A stretch of DNA of 57,434 bases from Salinivirgaceae bacterium (GTDB lineage Bacteria > Bacteroidota > Bacteroidia > Bacteroidales > SZUA-534): positions 1-57,434 of the forward strand of contig JAKSOL010000019.1 in the NCBI GenBank assembly GCA_024405635.1, in the 5' to 3' direction. Below are positions 8,332 to 17,100 of this stretch, in pieces. How positions within the stretch are numbered: the first letter of the stretch is position 1; the number at the start of each line of letters is the position of its first letter. Both the position numbers and the translations under genes were made by a program. The notes beneath the pieces are model-generated. The model made no database searches, had not been told where the DNA came from, and saw only the letters and a program-made list of their open reading frames with translations.

Positions 8332-9630
8332 TTATTTATGGTTTGCATCAAATTCGGCCAAGCGGTTGTCAAGGTCTTTTAGTTGCTCGGTTTTTACAAA
8401 CGATACGCATACGCGCAAACCTTGTTGTTGGCTACCGGTTGTATCCAATGGAATGGCGCTCACACCATAATAAAGTAGTTCGCGCATCAATTGTCCACCT
8501 GTTAAGTTTTTGTATGCTACTGTAAAGTAAAATCCGTCGCCAATTGGTGTTCCAAGGTCGTCGGCATAAAGAATATTAAAACCGTGCGAGGTAAAGATGC
8601 GTTTCATTTCGTGAGCGCGGCGTTCGTATTCGTGAACATCGTTTAAGAAGTTGTATTTGCCGTCGCAAGCTGCCTTAAACATTGCTGCCAAAGCCAATTG
8701 TGCCGAATGTGCAGTGCCCGAAGACAAGCAATATAGCACACGACTAATCAAAACTGGACCAAAAGCAGGAATGCCCATACGTGTTGCCAAAAGGTCGAAT
8801 TTTTTGTTGAACAAACCTTGTTTAAAAGCAAGCACTCCAATACGTTGACCTGCATAACTAAAGGCTTTTGAACCCGAAATCATCATTACGCAGTTGTCGG
8901 TGTATTTAGCAACCGATGGTTGAAAAGGCGCTTCGTATGGGTGCGAAATGTCTTTGCGGAAATCCATACCAAAGTATGCAAGGTCTTCAATAATAATGCA
9001 ATCGTATTTATCGGCAAGTTGCGCAATGCCTTTTAACTCGCTGTCGTCTAGGCACATCCACGATGGATTGTTTGGGTTTGAATACAAAATTGCAGCAATG
9101 TTGCCACGTTTAAGAAACTCTTCAAGTTTAGCTATCAGTTTTTCGCCACGATAGTTGAACATGTCGAAAGTTTCGTTTTTTAGTCCAACCATAAGTGCCT
9201 GTGTTTTTTGCACAGGGAAACCTGGGTCGATAAACAAAACGGTGTCTTTGATGTCTGATGCCATTTTAAGAGTTGTAAACAAAGCATAAGCACCTTGCAT
9301 CGAACCGCTTGTTGGAACGCAACAAGAAGCAGGAACATCAACATCGATAAATGCTTTTACAAAACGTGATGTTTCTTCCTTTATTTCAGGACATCCATCT
9401 AGAGCGGGATAAATGGCTGCTACTCCATTTTTAAGGGCAGCTATTTCAGCTTCGGTGCCAATGGCATCGGGTTTTAAGCCTGGCACACCCATTTCCATGC
9501 GCACATATTTAACACCAGTTTTTGCCTCAACCTTGTTGGCCACTACCACAATCTCGCGAATTGTGGCTTTTGAAAAATCTTTCAAGCCTAGTGAGTCAAT
9601 AGCCTCTGTTACTATTTGATTATCTAACAT
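8332..9630 (-). CDS. PLP aminotransferase class I/II, probably aromatic
   Basis: This is a 432-residue fold-type I aminotransferase. The PLP-binding lysine lies in MMISGSKAFSYAGQRIGV, the Asn/Asp pair that contacts the cofactor is in SNPNNPSWMC and IIIEDLAYFG, and the C-terminal arginine is in LRVCVSFVKTEQL. In an operon with indolepyruvate:ferredoxin oxidoreductase the natural role is reversible transamination of Phe, Tyr or Trp to the aryl-pyruvate. The product also resembles aspartate/aromatic aminotransferases of other branches, so the substrate is inferred. Spacing is 30 nt from iorB and 33 nt to the paaK-like start. Confidence 0.88.
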   Translation of the reverse strand: MLDNQIVTEAIDSLGLKDFSKATIREIVVVANKVEAKTGVKYVRMEMGVPGLKPDAIGTEAEIAALKNGVAAIYPALDGCPEIKEETSRFVKAFIDVDVPASCCVPTSGSMQGAYALFTTLKMASDIKDTVLFIDPGFPVQKTQALMVGLKNETFDMFNYRGEKLIAKLEEFLKRGNIAAILYSNPNNPSWMCLDDSELKGIAQLADKYDCIIIEDLAYFGMDFRKDISHPYEAPFQPSVAKYTDNCVMMISGSKAFSYAGQRIGVLAFKQGLFNKKFDLLATRMGIPAFGPVLISRVLYCLSSGTAHSAQLALAAMFKAACDGKYNFLNDVHEYERRAHEMKRIFTSHGFNILYADDLGTPIGDGFYFTVAYKNLTGGQLMRELLYYGVSAIPLDTTGSQQQGLRVCVSFVKTEQLKDLDNRLAEFDANHK

Positions 9631-9660
9631 ATTGATTTTTAATTATATATTATTTAAAAT

Positions 9661-10230
9661 TTATTTCACCTCAGCACCCAATTGCAATGCTTTTACATTC
9701 ATAGCAACAACCTCGTCGCCTTTTGATCCAAAAATTCGAGCCACACTAGCGCTCAACGTTTCTATATCGAGTCCAAGAGCATTTGCAGCGGCACCAAGCA
9801 AAATCATATTTACGCTACGTGTCATTTGGTTTTCTTTTGCAATTGTCTCAGCATCAACAAGAATTGCATTACCAAGTTTGCCTAGTTCGGCATAAATTGC
9901 ATCAATATTTGGGTAGTTTGGAATGTTTACAAATGGGGCTTTTGCGGTAACTATCCAACCTCCTTTTTTCAATGCCGATTTGTAGCGCAGAGCCTCCATT
10001 GGTTCCATTGAAATAACAATATCGGCACAACCTTGCCCAATTAAATCTGAAGCTATAGGTTGGTCAGAAATACGAAGATGGCTATGAACATCGCCACCAC
10101 GTTGGCTCATGCCGTGAACTTCGGCTTGTTTAATATACATACCCTTATTCATAGCGGCATCGCCAATAATTGTAGCAATTGACAATATGCCTTGTCCGCC
10201 AACACCTGAAAGAATTATATCACGTTTCAT
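9661..10230 (-). CDS. iorB: Indolepyruvate:ferredoxin oxidoreductase, beta (gamma-domain) subunit
   Basis: This 189-residue protein is the small subunit of the TPP-dependent aryl-pyruvate oxidoreductase. It shows the 2-oxoacid ferredoxin oxidoreductase gamma-domain signature SGVGGQGILSIATIIGDAA near the N-terminus, then EVHGMSQRGGDVHSHLRIS. It works with IorA in the cytoplasm to decarboxylate indolepyruvate or phenylpyruvate to the aryl-acetyl-CoA with reduction of ferredoxin. Its start overlaps the iorA stop by 4 bases (ATGA), as expected for a 1:1 complex. Length is normal for the family. Confidence 0.94.
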   Translation of the reverse strand: MKRDIILSGVGGQGILSIATIIGDAAMNKGMYIKQAEVHGMSQRGGDVHSHLRISDQPIASDLIGQGCADIVISMEPMEALRYKSALKKGGWIVTAKAPFVNIPNYPNIDAIYAELGKLGNAILVDAETIAKENQMTRSVNMILLGAAANALGLDIETLSASVARIFGSKGDEVVAMNVKALQLGAEVK

Positions 10231-11837
10231 TTTGCTGATTTCTTTTGTTTGAGTTTACGGTTTAGTGTTTGCAAGCACTCGCGACGAGGAATAATAACCG
10301 ACAAGCCACGATACTCCATTTCTTGAGCAATGATGCGGGTTATCTCTTCCATATTTTTGGGCAACGGCTCAACCACGTGAAGGTGATTGCGGTCAACTCC
10401 AAGTCCAAGACAAATTGCCTCATATTTGTTAAGTCCTGCCGAATCTTGACCACCAGTCATGGCTGTTGTAAGGTTATCGCTAATAACAACAGTGATTGGT
10501 GCATTTGCGTTAACAGCATCAAGCAAGCCAGTCATACCCGAGTGGGTAAAGGTTGAGTCGCCAATAATTGCAACAGCGTGTTGCAAACCTGCATCGCTGG
10601 CACCTTTTGCCATTGTTATGCTGGCGCCCATATCAACGCACGAACTTAATGCCGAAAACGGAGGTAATGCGCCCAAGGTGTAGCAACCTATGTCGCCAAA
10701 CACTTTTGCATCAGGATATTTTTCGCGAATAACTGTATTAATAGCCTCGTAAACACTACGATGGCCACAACCTTGGCACAATGCAGGTGGGCGTGGAACA
10801 ACCAATTCGCAGGCTTCTTCGTGCTCGTGAGCCGATAGTCCCAAAGCTTTGCGAACATTGTCGGGTGTAAGTTCGCCAGTGCGAGGAAGTGCGCCGCTCA
10901 AACGGCCTTCGATTTTTATTGCTGTTGGCAAAATGCCCAATAGTTGTTCCTCAACAAAAGGTTGGCCATCTTCAACCACCAAAATAGATTGGCAGCGGGT
11001 TGCCATTGCGCAAATTTTTTCGGTTGGTAAAGGATATTGCGATATACGTAGAATGTCGTATTCAGGCATATCGGCTAAGTTTTCGGTTACATAGTTATAT
11101 GCAATGCCACAAGCAATAATACCTTGTTTTGGACTACCCTTTTTGCAATCGATGTTAAGAGTTGAATTGTTTGACAATTCTTTCAATTTAGGTTGCAAAG
11201 CTGTAAGCGAGTCGTTTTTACGGCGCGCATTTACAGGCAAAAGCACCCAGTCGCGCCAATTTTCGGCAGGACTAATTGAGTTGCATTTGCGAGCCTCAGT
11301 TTTTACCTCAACCACAGCGCGAGAGTGAGCCAAACGCGTAACAATGCGCATAAGCACTGGTAGTTTAAGCGACTCAGAAAGCTCAAAAGCATCTTGAATC
11401 ATGTTGTAAGCATCTTGTTGGGTTGAAGGTTCGATGGTTGGAATCATTGCAAACTTGCCGTAGAAACGCGAGTCTTGTTCGTCTTGCGACGAGTGCATTG
11501 AAGGGTCGTCGGCTGCAACAACAACCACTCCACCGTTAACGCCAGTCATTCCGCTATTTACAAACGGGTCGGCGCACACATTCATACCAACGTGTTTCAT
11601 ACACACAAGGGCACGTTTGCCCACAAACGACATTCCAAGAGCCGCCTCCATGGCTGTTTTTTCGTTTGTGCACCATTTGCTATGAACGCCACGCTCTTTG
11701 GCCAATGGCGACATTTGAATAAATTCGGTTATTTCGGTTGAAGGGGTTCCTGGGTAAGCATACACGCCACTTAATCCAGCATGCAAGGCGCCCAACGCTA
11801 TTGCATGATCGCCCAACAACAATTGCTTTTCTGTCAT
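10227..11837 (-). CDS. iorA: Indolepyruvate:ferredoxin oxidoreductase, alpha subunit, without C-terminal ferredoxin domain
   Basis: This 536-residue large subunit has the pyrimidine-binding N-terminal domain (GDHAIALGALHAGLSGVYAY, PSTEITE), the central 2-oxoacid oxidoreductase domain, and the C-terminal TPP domain with CQGCGHRS, GDIGCYTLG and GDSTFTHSG followed by SDN. It acts with IorB on aryl-pyruvates from aromatic amino acids. Archaeal IorA is longer (over 600 residues) and ends in two [4Fe-4S] ferredoxin-like motifs. Here the protein stops soon after PRRECLQTLN, and no CxxCxxC run is present. The electron path to ferredoxin therefore differs or needs a separate protein that is not in this operon. 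A 23-nt gap separates it from the thioesterase. Confidence 0.94.
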   Translation of the reverse strand: MTEKQLLLGDHAIALGALHAGLSGVYAYPGTPSTEITEFIQMSPLAKERGVHSKWCTNEKTAMEAALGMSFVGKRALVCMKHVGMNVCADPFVNSGMTGVNGGVVVVAADDPSMHSSQDEQDSRFYGKFAMIPTIEPSTQQDAYNMIQDAFELSESLKLPVLMRIVTRLAHSRAVVEVKTEARKCNSISPAENWRDWVLLPVNARRKNDSLTALQPKLKELSNNSTLNIDCKKGSPKQGIIACGIAYNYVTENLADMPEYDILRISQYPLPTEKICAMATRCQSILVVEDGQPFVEEQLLGILPTAIKIEGRLSGALPRTGELTPDNVRKALGLSAHEHEEACELVVPRPPALCQGCGHRSVYEAINTVIREKYPDAKVFGDIGCYTLGALPPFSALSSCVDMGASITMAKGASDAGLQHAVAIIGDSTFTHSGMTGLLDAVNANAPITVVISDNLTTAMTGGQDSAGLNKYEAICLGLGVDRNHLHVVEPLPKNMEEITRIIAQEMEYRGLSVIIPRRECLQTLNRKLKQKKSAK

Positions 11838-11860
11838 AGTAATTATATTATTTGATTGGG

Positions 11861-12250
11861 TTATTTTTTTGATTTATGGTAACAAAGTGCACCCATTTTG
11901 GCAACGATATTGCCGTTTTGGGTTAAAATAACGTCAAACGATGGTAATCGGTGATGGTTAACAATTTCGGTTGCAACAGCCTCAAGTCGGCCTTTTGTTA
12001 CTGCACTTATGTATTTAATGTCGGCTTGTATTGATACTGAGCCCAGTTCGCGAGAATTGGCAGCAACTGCAAGAATTGTGTCGGCAAGAGTAAATATTGC
12101 GCCACCTTGGCAAAAACCATTTGCGTTAAGATGGCTATCGTTTACATCGAGATGCCCAGTTGCCTTTCCGTCGTCAACGGTGTCAATTACCACACCAACG
12201 TTTTTTGCAAACACATCGGCCTCAAAAAATTCTTTTACATTTTCAACCAT
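11861..12250 (-). CDS. PaaI-like hotdog thioesterase
   Basis: This 129-residue hotdog-fold acyl-CoA thioesterase has the PaaI landmark HLNANGFCQGGAIFTLADTI: the Asn, the double Gly and the catalytic Asp in TLAD are present, and the frequent His before GG is Gln, a common variant. PaaI-type enzymes hydrolyse phenylacetyl-CoA or ring-hydroxylated forms. As first gene of the iorA-iorB-aminotransferase-paaK run it could release arylacetate from the oxidoreductase product or clear dead-end CoA esters. Both are inferences. It is cytoplasmic, with no signal peptide. Confidence 0.88.
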   Translation of the reverse strand: MVENVKEFFEADVFAKNVGVVIDTVDDGKATGHLDVNDSHLNANGFCQGGAIFTLADTILAVAANSRELGSVSIQADIKYISAVTKGRLEAVATEIVNHHRLPSFDVILTQNGNIVAKMGALCYHKSKK

Positions 12251-12308
12251 TGCTATTTATTTAATTTAATGATTATAAAATACTTAATACCACTCATAAT
12301 TATTGGCA

Positions 12309-13226
12309 CTAATGCAAAAATCCATTCATTTCAAGCCAATAATAACAGGCTTGAGTCCAATGCGATTCGGTAGTTGGTTTGTTGCGCAAACCATAACCAT
12401 GCGAACCTCGTGGATATAAATGCACCTCGCACTGACGATTGTTTTCTGCCATTGCTTTGGCATATAACATTGTTCCCTCGTACGAAACTGTATTGTCGTC
12501 AAACGAATGCACCATGAAAGTAATAGGAGTTGTTTTTCCTACGTGTTTGTAACTAGCAAAATAATCCAAATCTGCTTCGGTTGGATTATCACCCAACAAC
12601 GATGTTTGCGACCCTTTGTGTGTCAATTCATCTTCGAGCGTAAGAACGGGATAAATCAAGATTTGAAAGTTTGGGCATGCGTTTGTATAGTCTGATTTGT
12701 AAAGTTCTTCAGAATGATGGTCTGAAAGAGATGTAACCAAATGACCACCCGACGAAAACCCTATTGCGCCTACTCTATGAGTATCAAAGCCAAGAGAGTC
12801 GGACATTTCTCTAATTAAACGCATTGCACGTTGCGCATCTTGCAATGGAGCTATTTTTTTCACTTCGGGCACCATTGTAATGTCGTTTGGCAATCTATGT
12901 TTAAGCACAAATGCAGTAATGCCTATGCTGTTAAGCCATTGAGCCACTTCGTGCCCCTCGTGTTCAACTGCAAGTGCCCAATACCCACCTCCGGGTATAA
13001 CAAGAACAGCGGTATGTGTGTTTCTATCGGCAGGCGCAGGATAGATTGTTAGTGTTGGCATAGTTATATTACGCTCCCAAGTCCACCCCTCTTCGCCTCT
13101 TTCGGGTTCAAGTTCTAAACCTGTACCTCCGGGAATTGCACCATCGGGCCAAAGGTTAATGGTTTTTGTTTGCGCACCAGCCGAAATAGCCAAAGCCATT
13201 AAAACAACCAACAGATTTACTCTCAT
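12309..13226 (-). CDS. Exported alpha/beta-hydrolase, acetyl-xylan-esterase-like
   Basis: This 305-residue secreted hydrolase has a Sec signal peptide (MRVNLLVVLMALAISAGAQT). It has an oxyanion segment VIPGGGYW, the nucleophile elbow GFSSGGH, a likely acid in SFDDNTV and the catalytic His in RGSHGYG. This is the BD-FAE / dienelactone-like group often annotated as xylan or carbohydrate acetyl esterase in Bacteroidota. Its ATG overlaps the SGNH esterase stop by one base (TAATG), so the two exported esterases form an operon. They diverge from the HTCS sensor gene, which suggests glycan-responsive deacetylation. Substrate unknown. Confidence 0.88.
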   Translation of the reverse strand: MRVNLLVVLMALAISAGAQTKTINLWPDGAIPGGTGLELEPERGEEGWTWERNITMPTLTIYPAPADRNTHTAVLVIPGGGYWALAVEHEGHEVAQWLNSIGITAFVLKHRLPNDITMVPEVKKIAPLQDAQRAMRLIREMSDSLGFDTHRVGAIGFSSGGHLVTSLSDHHSEELYKSDYTNACPNFQILIYPVLTLEDELTHKGSQTSLLGDNPTEADLDYFASYKHVGKTTPITFMVHSFDDNTVSYEGTMLYAKAMAENNRQCEVHLYPRGSHGYGLRNKPTTESHWTQACYYWLEMNGFLH

Positions 13227-13873
13227 TATTTATTGCCTAATATTGAATTTGCTACAATATCTGCCATCAATGCAGCGGCTTGCTCGTTTGGATGAATTGA
13301 ATCAGGGAAATTAGCAACTTGATTGGCTAGTTTTGTGTGAAAATCAATTACTTGCAAGTCGTTAGCTTTGGCTAGTGAATCAATTATTGGAATAATATAA
13401 TTAGATATTATCGAGTCGTTAATACCCCAACGATTGCCAAAAGCTGGAGCCGGAGTGCAAACCAAAATGCGTGGATTGCTAGGCATGTGCTTAATTGTGT
13501 CAATCATAGCTTGATAATCGTTAGCAAAACGCGAATAGTTCCAATTGTATGGTTTTGAGTCGTTTGTACCAAGTTTCATTACCACAATATCGGGTTGATA
13601 GGCCATAAGGTTTGAAAACTCTTTAACTAACCAATAAGGAAAATCGCCCTCTTTTTGCAAAGTAGTAGAACTTCGGCCGCAATTTTGAACAGCATAAGCA
13701 TCGCCGAGTTTTTGCCCTAAAACAACAGGATAATCGTCGATACTTTGGCGGCGAATGCCATGCCCTTCAGTTATACTATCGCCCACGCAAGCCACTTTTA
13801 TTTTTGACTGATTGCTGCAAGCACACATACAAACGGCCATTGAAGCCACAAAAAACAATCTTGTAATTTTCAT
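13226..13873 (-). CDS. SGNH/GDSL-family lipoprotein esterase
   Basis: This is a 215-residue SGNH hydrolase. Block I is ACVGDSITEG with the nucleophilic Ser, block II is the Gly of QNCGRSS, block III is KLGTNDSKPYN, and block V is the Asp-His pair in PDSIHPNEQ. The N-terminus is a lipoprotein signal with lipobox CACS, preceded by MKITRLFFVASMAVCM, so it should be anchored at the cell envelope. Family members remove acetyl groups from polysaccharides or act as lysophospholipases. It is the first gene of the two-gene esterase operon and lies head-to-head with the HTCS gene, 262 nt away. Confidence 0.9.
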   Translation of the reverse strand: MKITRLFFVASMAVCMCACSNQSKIKVACVGDSITEGHGIRRQSIDDYPVVLGQKLGDAYAVQNCGRSSTTLQKEGDFPYWLVKEFSNLMAYQPDIVVMKLGTNDSKPYNWNYSRFANDYQAMIDTIKHMPSNPRILVCTPAPAFGNRWGINDSIISNYIIPIIDSLAKANDLQVIDFHTKLANQVANFPDSIHPNEQAAALMADIVANSILGNK

Positions 13874-14135
13874 TTATAAAACTTTTAAGTTCTTGGTTAT
13901 AAAATGTTAAAAAGGTGCATAAACCTATTTAACTAAAGTGTAGGCAAATTAGTGCATCTTTTGAATAAATCATCAATCAACACATGTTTTTTTAAACCAC
14001 AAATTCAACTTCCATTTTATCAAGCATCAACAGCGCAATTTATTACACTTGGTATAAACAAATTGCTTACATTGCACTATTTATTTATACCGAAAGAAAT
14101 TATTATTTGAAATGCACTCAAATATCAATTACTAT

Positions 14136-17100
14136 ATGAAGAAGATACTTTGCTTACTATCGGCACTAATTGTTGCAATTGTAGCCTCTGCCCAAAGTCA
14201 AGCTATTAAATTTCGCCACATTGATTTATACGATGGTCTGTCGCACAACAACGTGCAATCGTTTTATCACGATGAGCACGGATTTATATGGATAGGCACA
14301 ATGTCAGGATTGAATAGATATAACGGATACATGTTAAAAGTATTCAGTTGCGACAACAAAGACTCAGTTGGATTGAAATACAATGAAATTACAGACATAT
14401 ATCCCGACAACGATGGCAACCTTTGGTTGTTTAAATACGACCAATTGAATGCCATATTCAATCCAAGTACCGAATCTTTTAGCAACGACCACCCAATTTT
14501 CCACAACGAAGTTCACTTTGATGCACAATTTACAACCTCAATGGTGGTTGACAACAACAAAAACCTTTGGATTAGCAATAGTCTTGATGGAATTTACAAA
14601 TACAATAGCAAAACAAACACCCTGCAACATTTTATTGAAAACCGAAACGAAGACAAACCCATTTCGTCAAACTACGTATCGGCCATTGCCTTTGACTCTG
14701 AAGGTTACCTTTGGACTTGTACAACACGTGGTGTGCTTGAAAAGATTGACACAACAACAATGTCGGTGATTCAAAGAACAAACATTAGTTCTGGAAAAAC
14801 ATCAGACCAAGTGCTATACTACAAATACAAATTGTTTATTGATTCTGACAACGACATTTGGGTGTACTGCAAAGATTTGGAAGATGGCGCATTTTGCTAC
14901 TCCCCAATAACCAACAGCATAAAACATTTTAACGACGACATTAACAACCCATATCACATTTCAAACAACAAAGTATCGTCAATATCGCAAGACGAACAAG
15001 GCAAAATATGGATAGGCATTATTAATGGTGGCATTGCCATTTATAACAAAGACGAATCATCGATACACCAGTTAAAAAACGAATACAATGACGAGTTTAG
15101 TTTAACCCACAACTCAATTAACAGCATTTACTGCGACCGCATTGGACGCATGTGGATTGGAACACACAAAGGTGGTGTTAATTTTTACCATGCAAACCTT
15201 TTCCGTTTTGGACTAGTGCGCACAAAAATTACAAACACCAACTCGGTTTTAAGCAACGAGATAACCTGTTTTGCACAAGACTCAAAAGGATTTTTGTGGA
15301 TTGGCACAAATGGTAAAGGCATAAGCCGATTTGATTACAACAAAAAACAATACCTAAACTTTTTAAACAATCCGAACGACCCTAACAGCATTAGTAATAA
15401 TACAATTGTTTGTATGGATGCCGATAACAAAGGTCGCTTATGGATTGGCGCATATTGCGGTGGACTAATAATGTACGATGGTTACAAATTCACAACTTTT
15501 AGCCACGACATGAGCAACCCGCAAACATTATCAAACAACAATGTTAAACACGTTCTTGCCGCTTCAACTGGTAAAATTTGGATTGCCACTTTGGGCGGAG
15601 GCCTCGATTGTCTTGACCCTGCCACTCGCATCTTTACTCACTACAAGGCAAACGACATTAATTCAGTTAATTCAAACTTTGTAACATCATTGTCCGAAGA
15701 CAAATTTCGGAATATATGGATAGGCACAAATGACGGGCTTGATTACCTTGACTATAATACAGGCCGTTTTTACCATTTTACCCATGAAGCCAACAACAAA
15801 AACTCTCTTATCTCAAACGATATTCTGTTTGTTAAACCTGATAGTCGCGGACTTGTATGGATAGGCACACACGAAGGAGTTGACTGTTTTGACCCACAAA
15901 GTCGCGTTTTCAGGCACTTTTCAATTGCAGAAGGCATGCCATCAAAATCAATTGTATCATGCGAAGAAAACAAAAGCGGACACATGTGGTTTGGCACATT
16001 AAACGGTATATGCAACATGTACATTAACAACTATCAAGACATAAACCACTTTGATTACAAAATATTTAACTACAACATTACCGATGGTTTACAAGGAAAA
16101 GATTTTAACGAGCAATCGAGCATCAAACTTGAAAATGGATTCTTGTTTTTTGGAGGCAATTTTGGCATAAACATGTTTGACCCAAACAAACTTGAAGAAA
16201 CAAAAATTGAGACAAACCTTGTTCTAACAGGATTAACCGTTCTTAACAAACTAGTGGCAGTAGGAAAAAGCATCGACAAAGAGAAACCTATTTTGTCTAG
16301 AATAATAACCGAAACAAAAAAGATAACCCTATCGCACAAACAAAACGTTTTTGGAATTCAGTTTGCATCGCTCAACAACCTTTATCCCAACCGCACCTTA
16401 TACAAATACAAACTTGAAGGATTTGACAAAGATTGGGTAACTATAGCATCATCGGGACGAATGGCAGTATATACAAACCTTAATCCTGGCAAATACACAT
16501 TTAGAGTAATAGCTACCGACAATTCAAACGAATGGTGCAACCAAGAGGCTACACTCGAAATAACAATTAAACCTCCATTTTATGCATCGCCCCTTGCCCT
16601 ATTTATTCTTTGCCTGCTAATTGTTGCCGCGTGCGTTTGGCTATTGCACAGAATAAAAAATAACGAACTAAACCGATACAAACAACAACAACAACGAGTT
16701 GAAAACCTACGCCAACACGAGGTTGACGAAATGAAAATAAAATTTTTAACCAACATCAGCCACGAGTTCCGCACGCCTCTTACTCTTATTCTTACCCCTA
16801 TTGATAAACTTTTAAAACAAGACATTTCCGACGATTTTAGAACCTATCTTGAAATGATTCGCCGAAATGGCAAACGCCTTTACAACCTTGTAAATCAGTT
16901 GCTCGATTTCCAAAAAATGGAAAAACACAACGTTAAACTCAACACATCATACGGCAACATTGTAAGTTTTGTAAAAGCAACAGCCGAATCGTTTACCGAC
17001 CTTTCAGAATCAAAAAACATTAATTACAAGTTTCAAAGCCAAAATGCTATTGTAAACATGTATTTTGACCATGACAAGTTGGAAAAAATATTATTCAACC

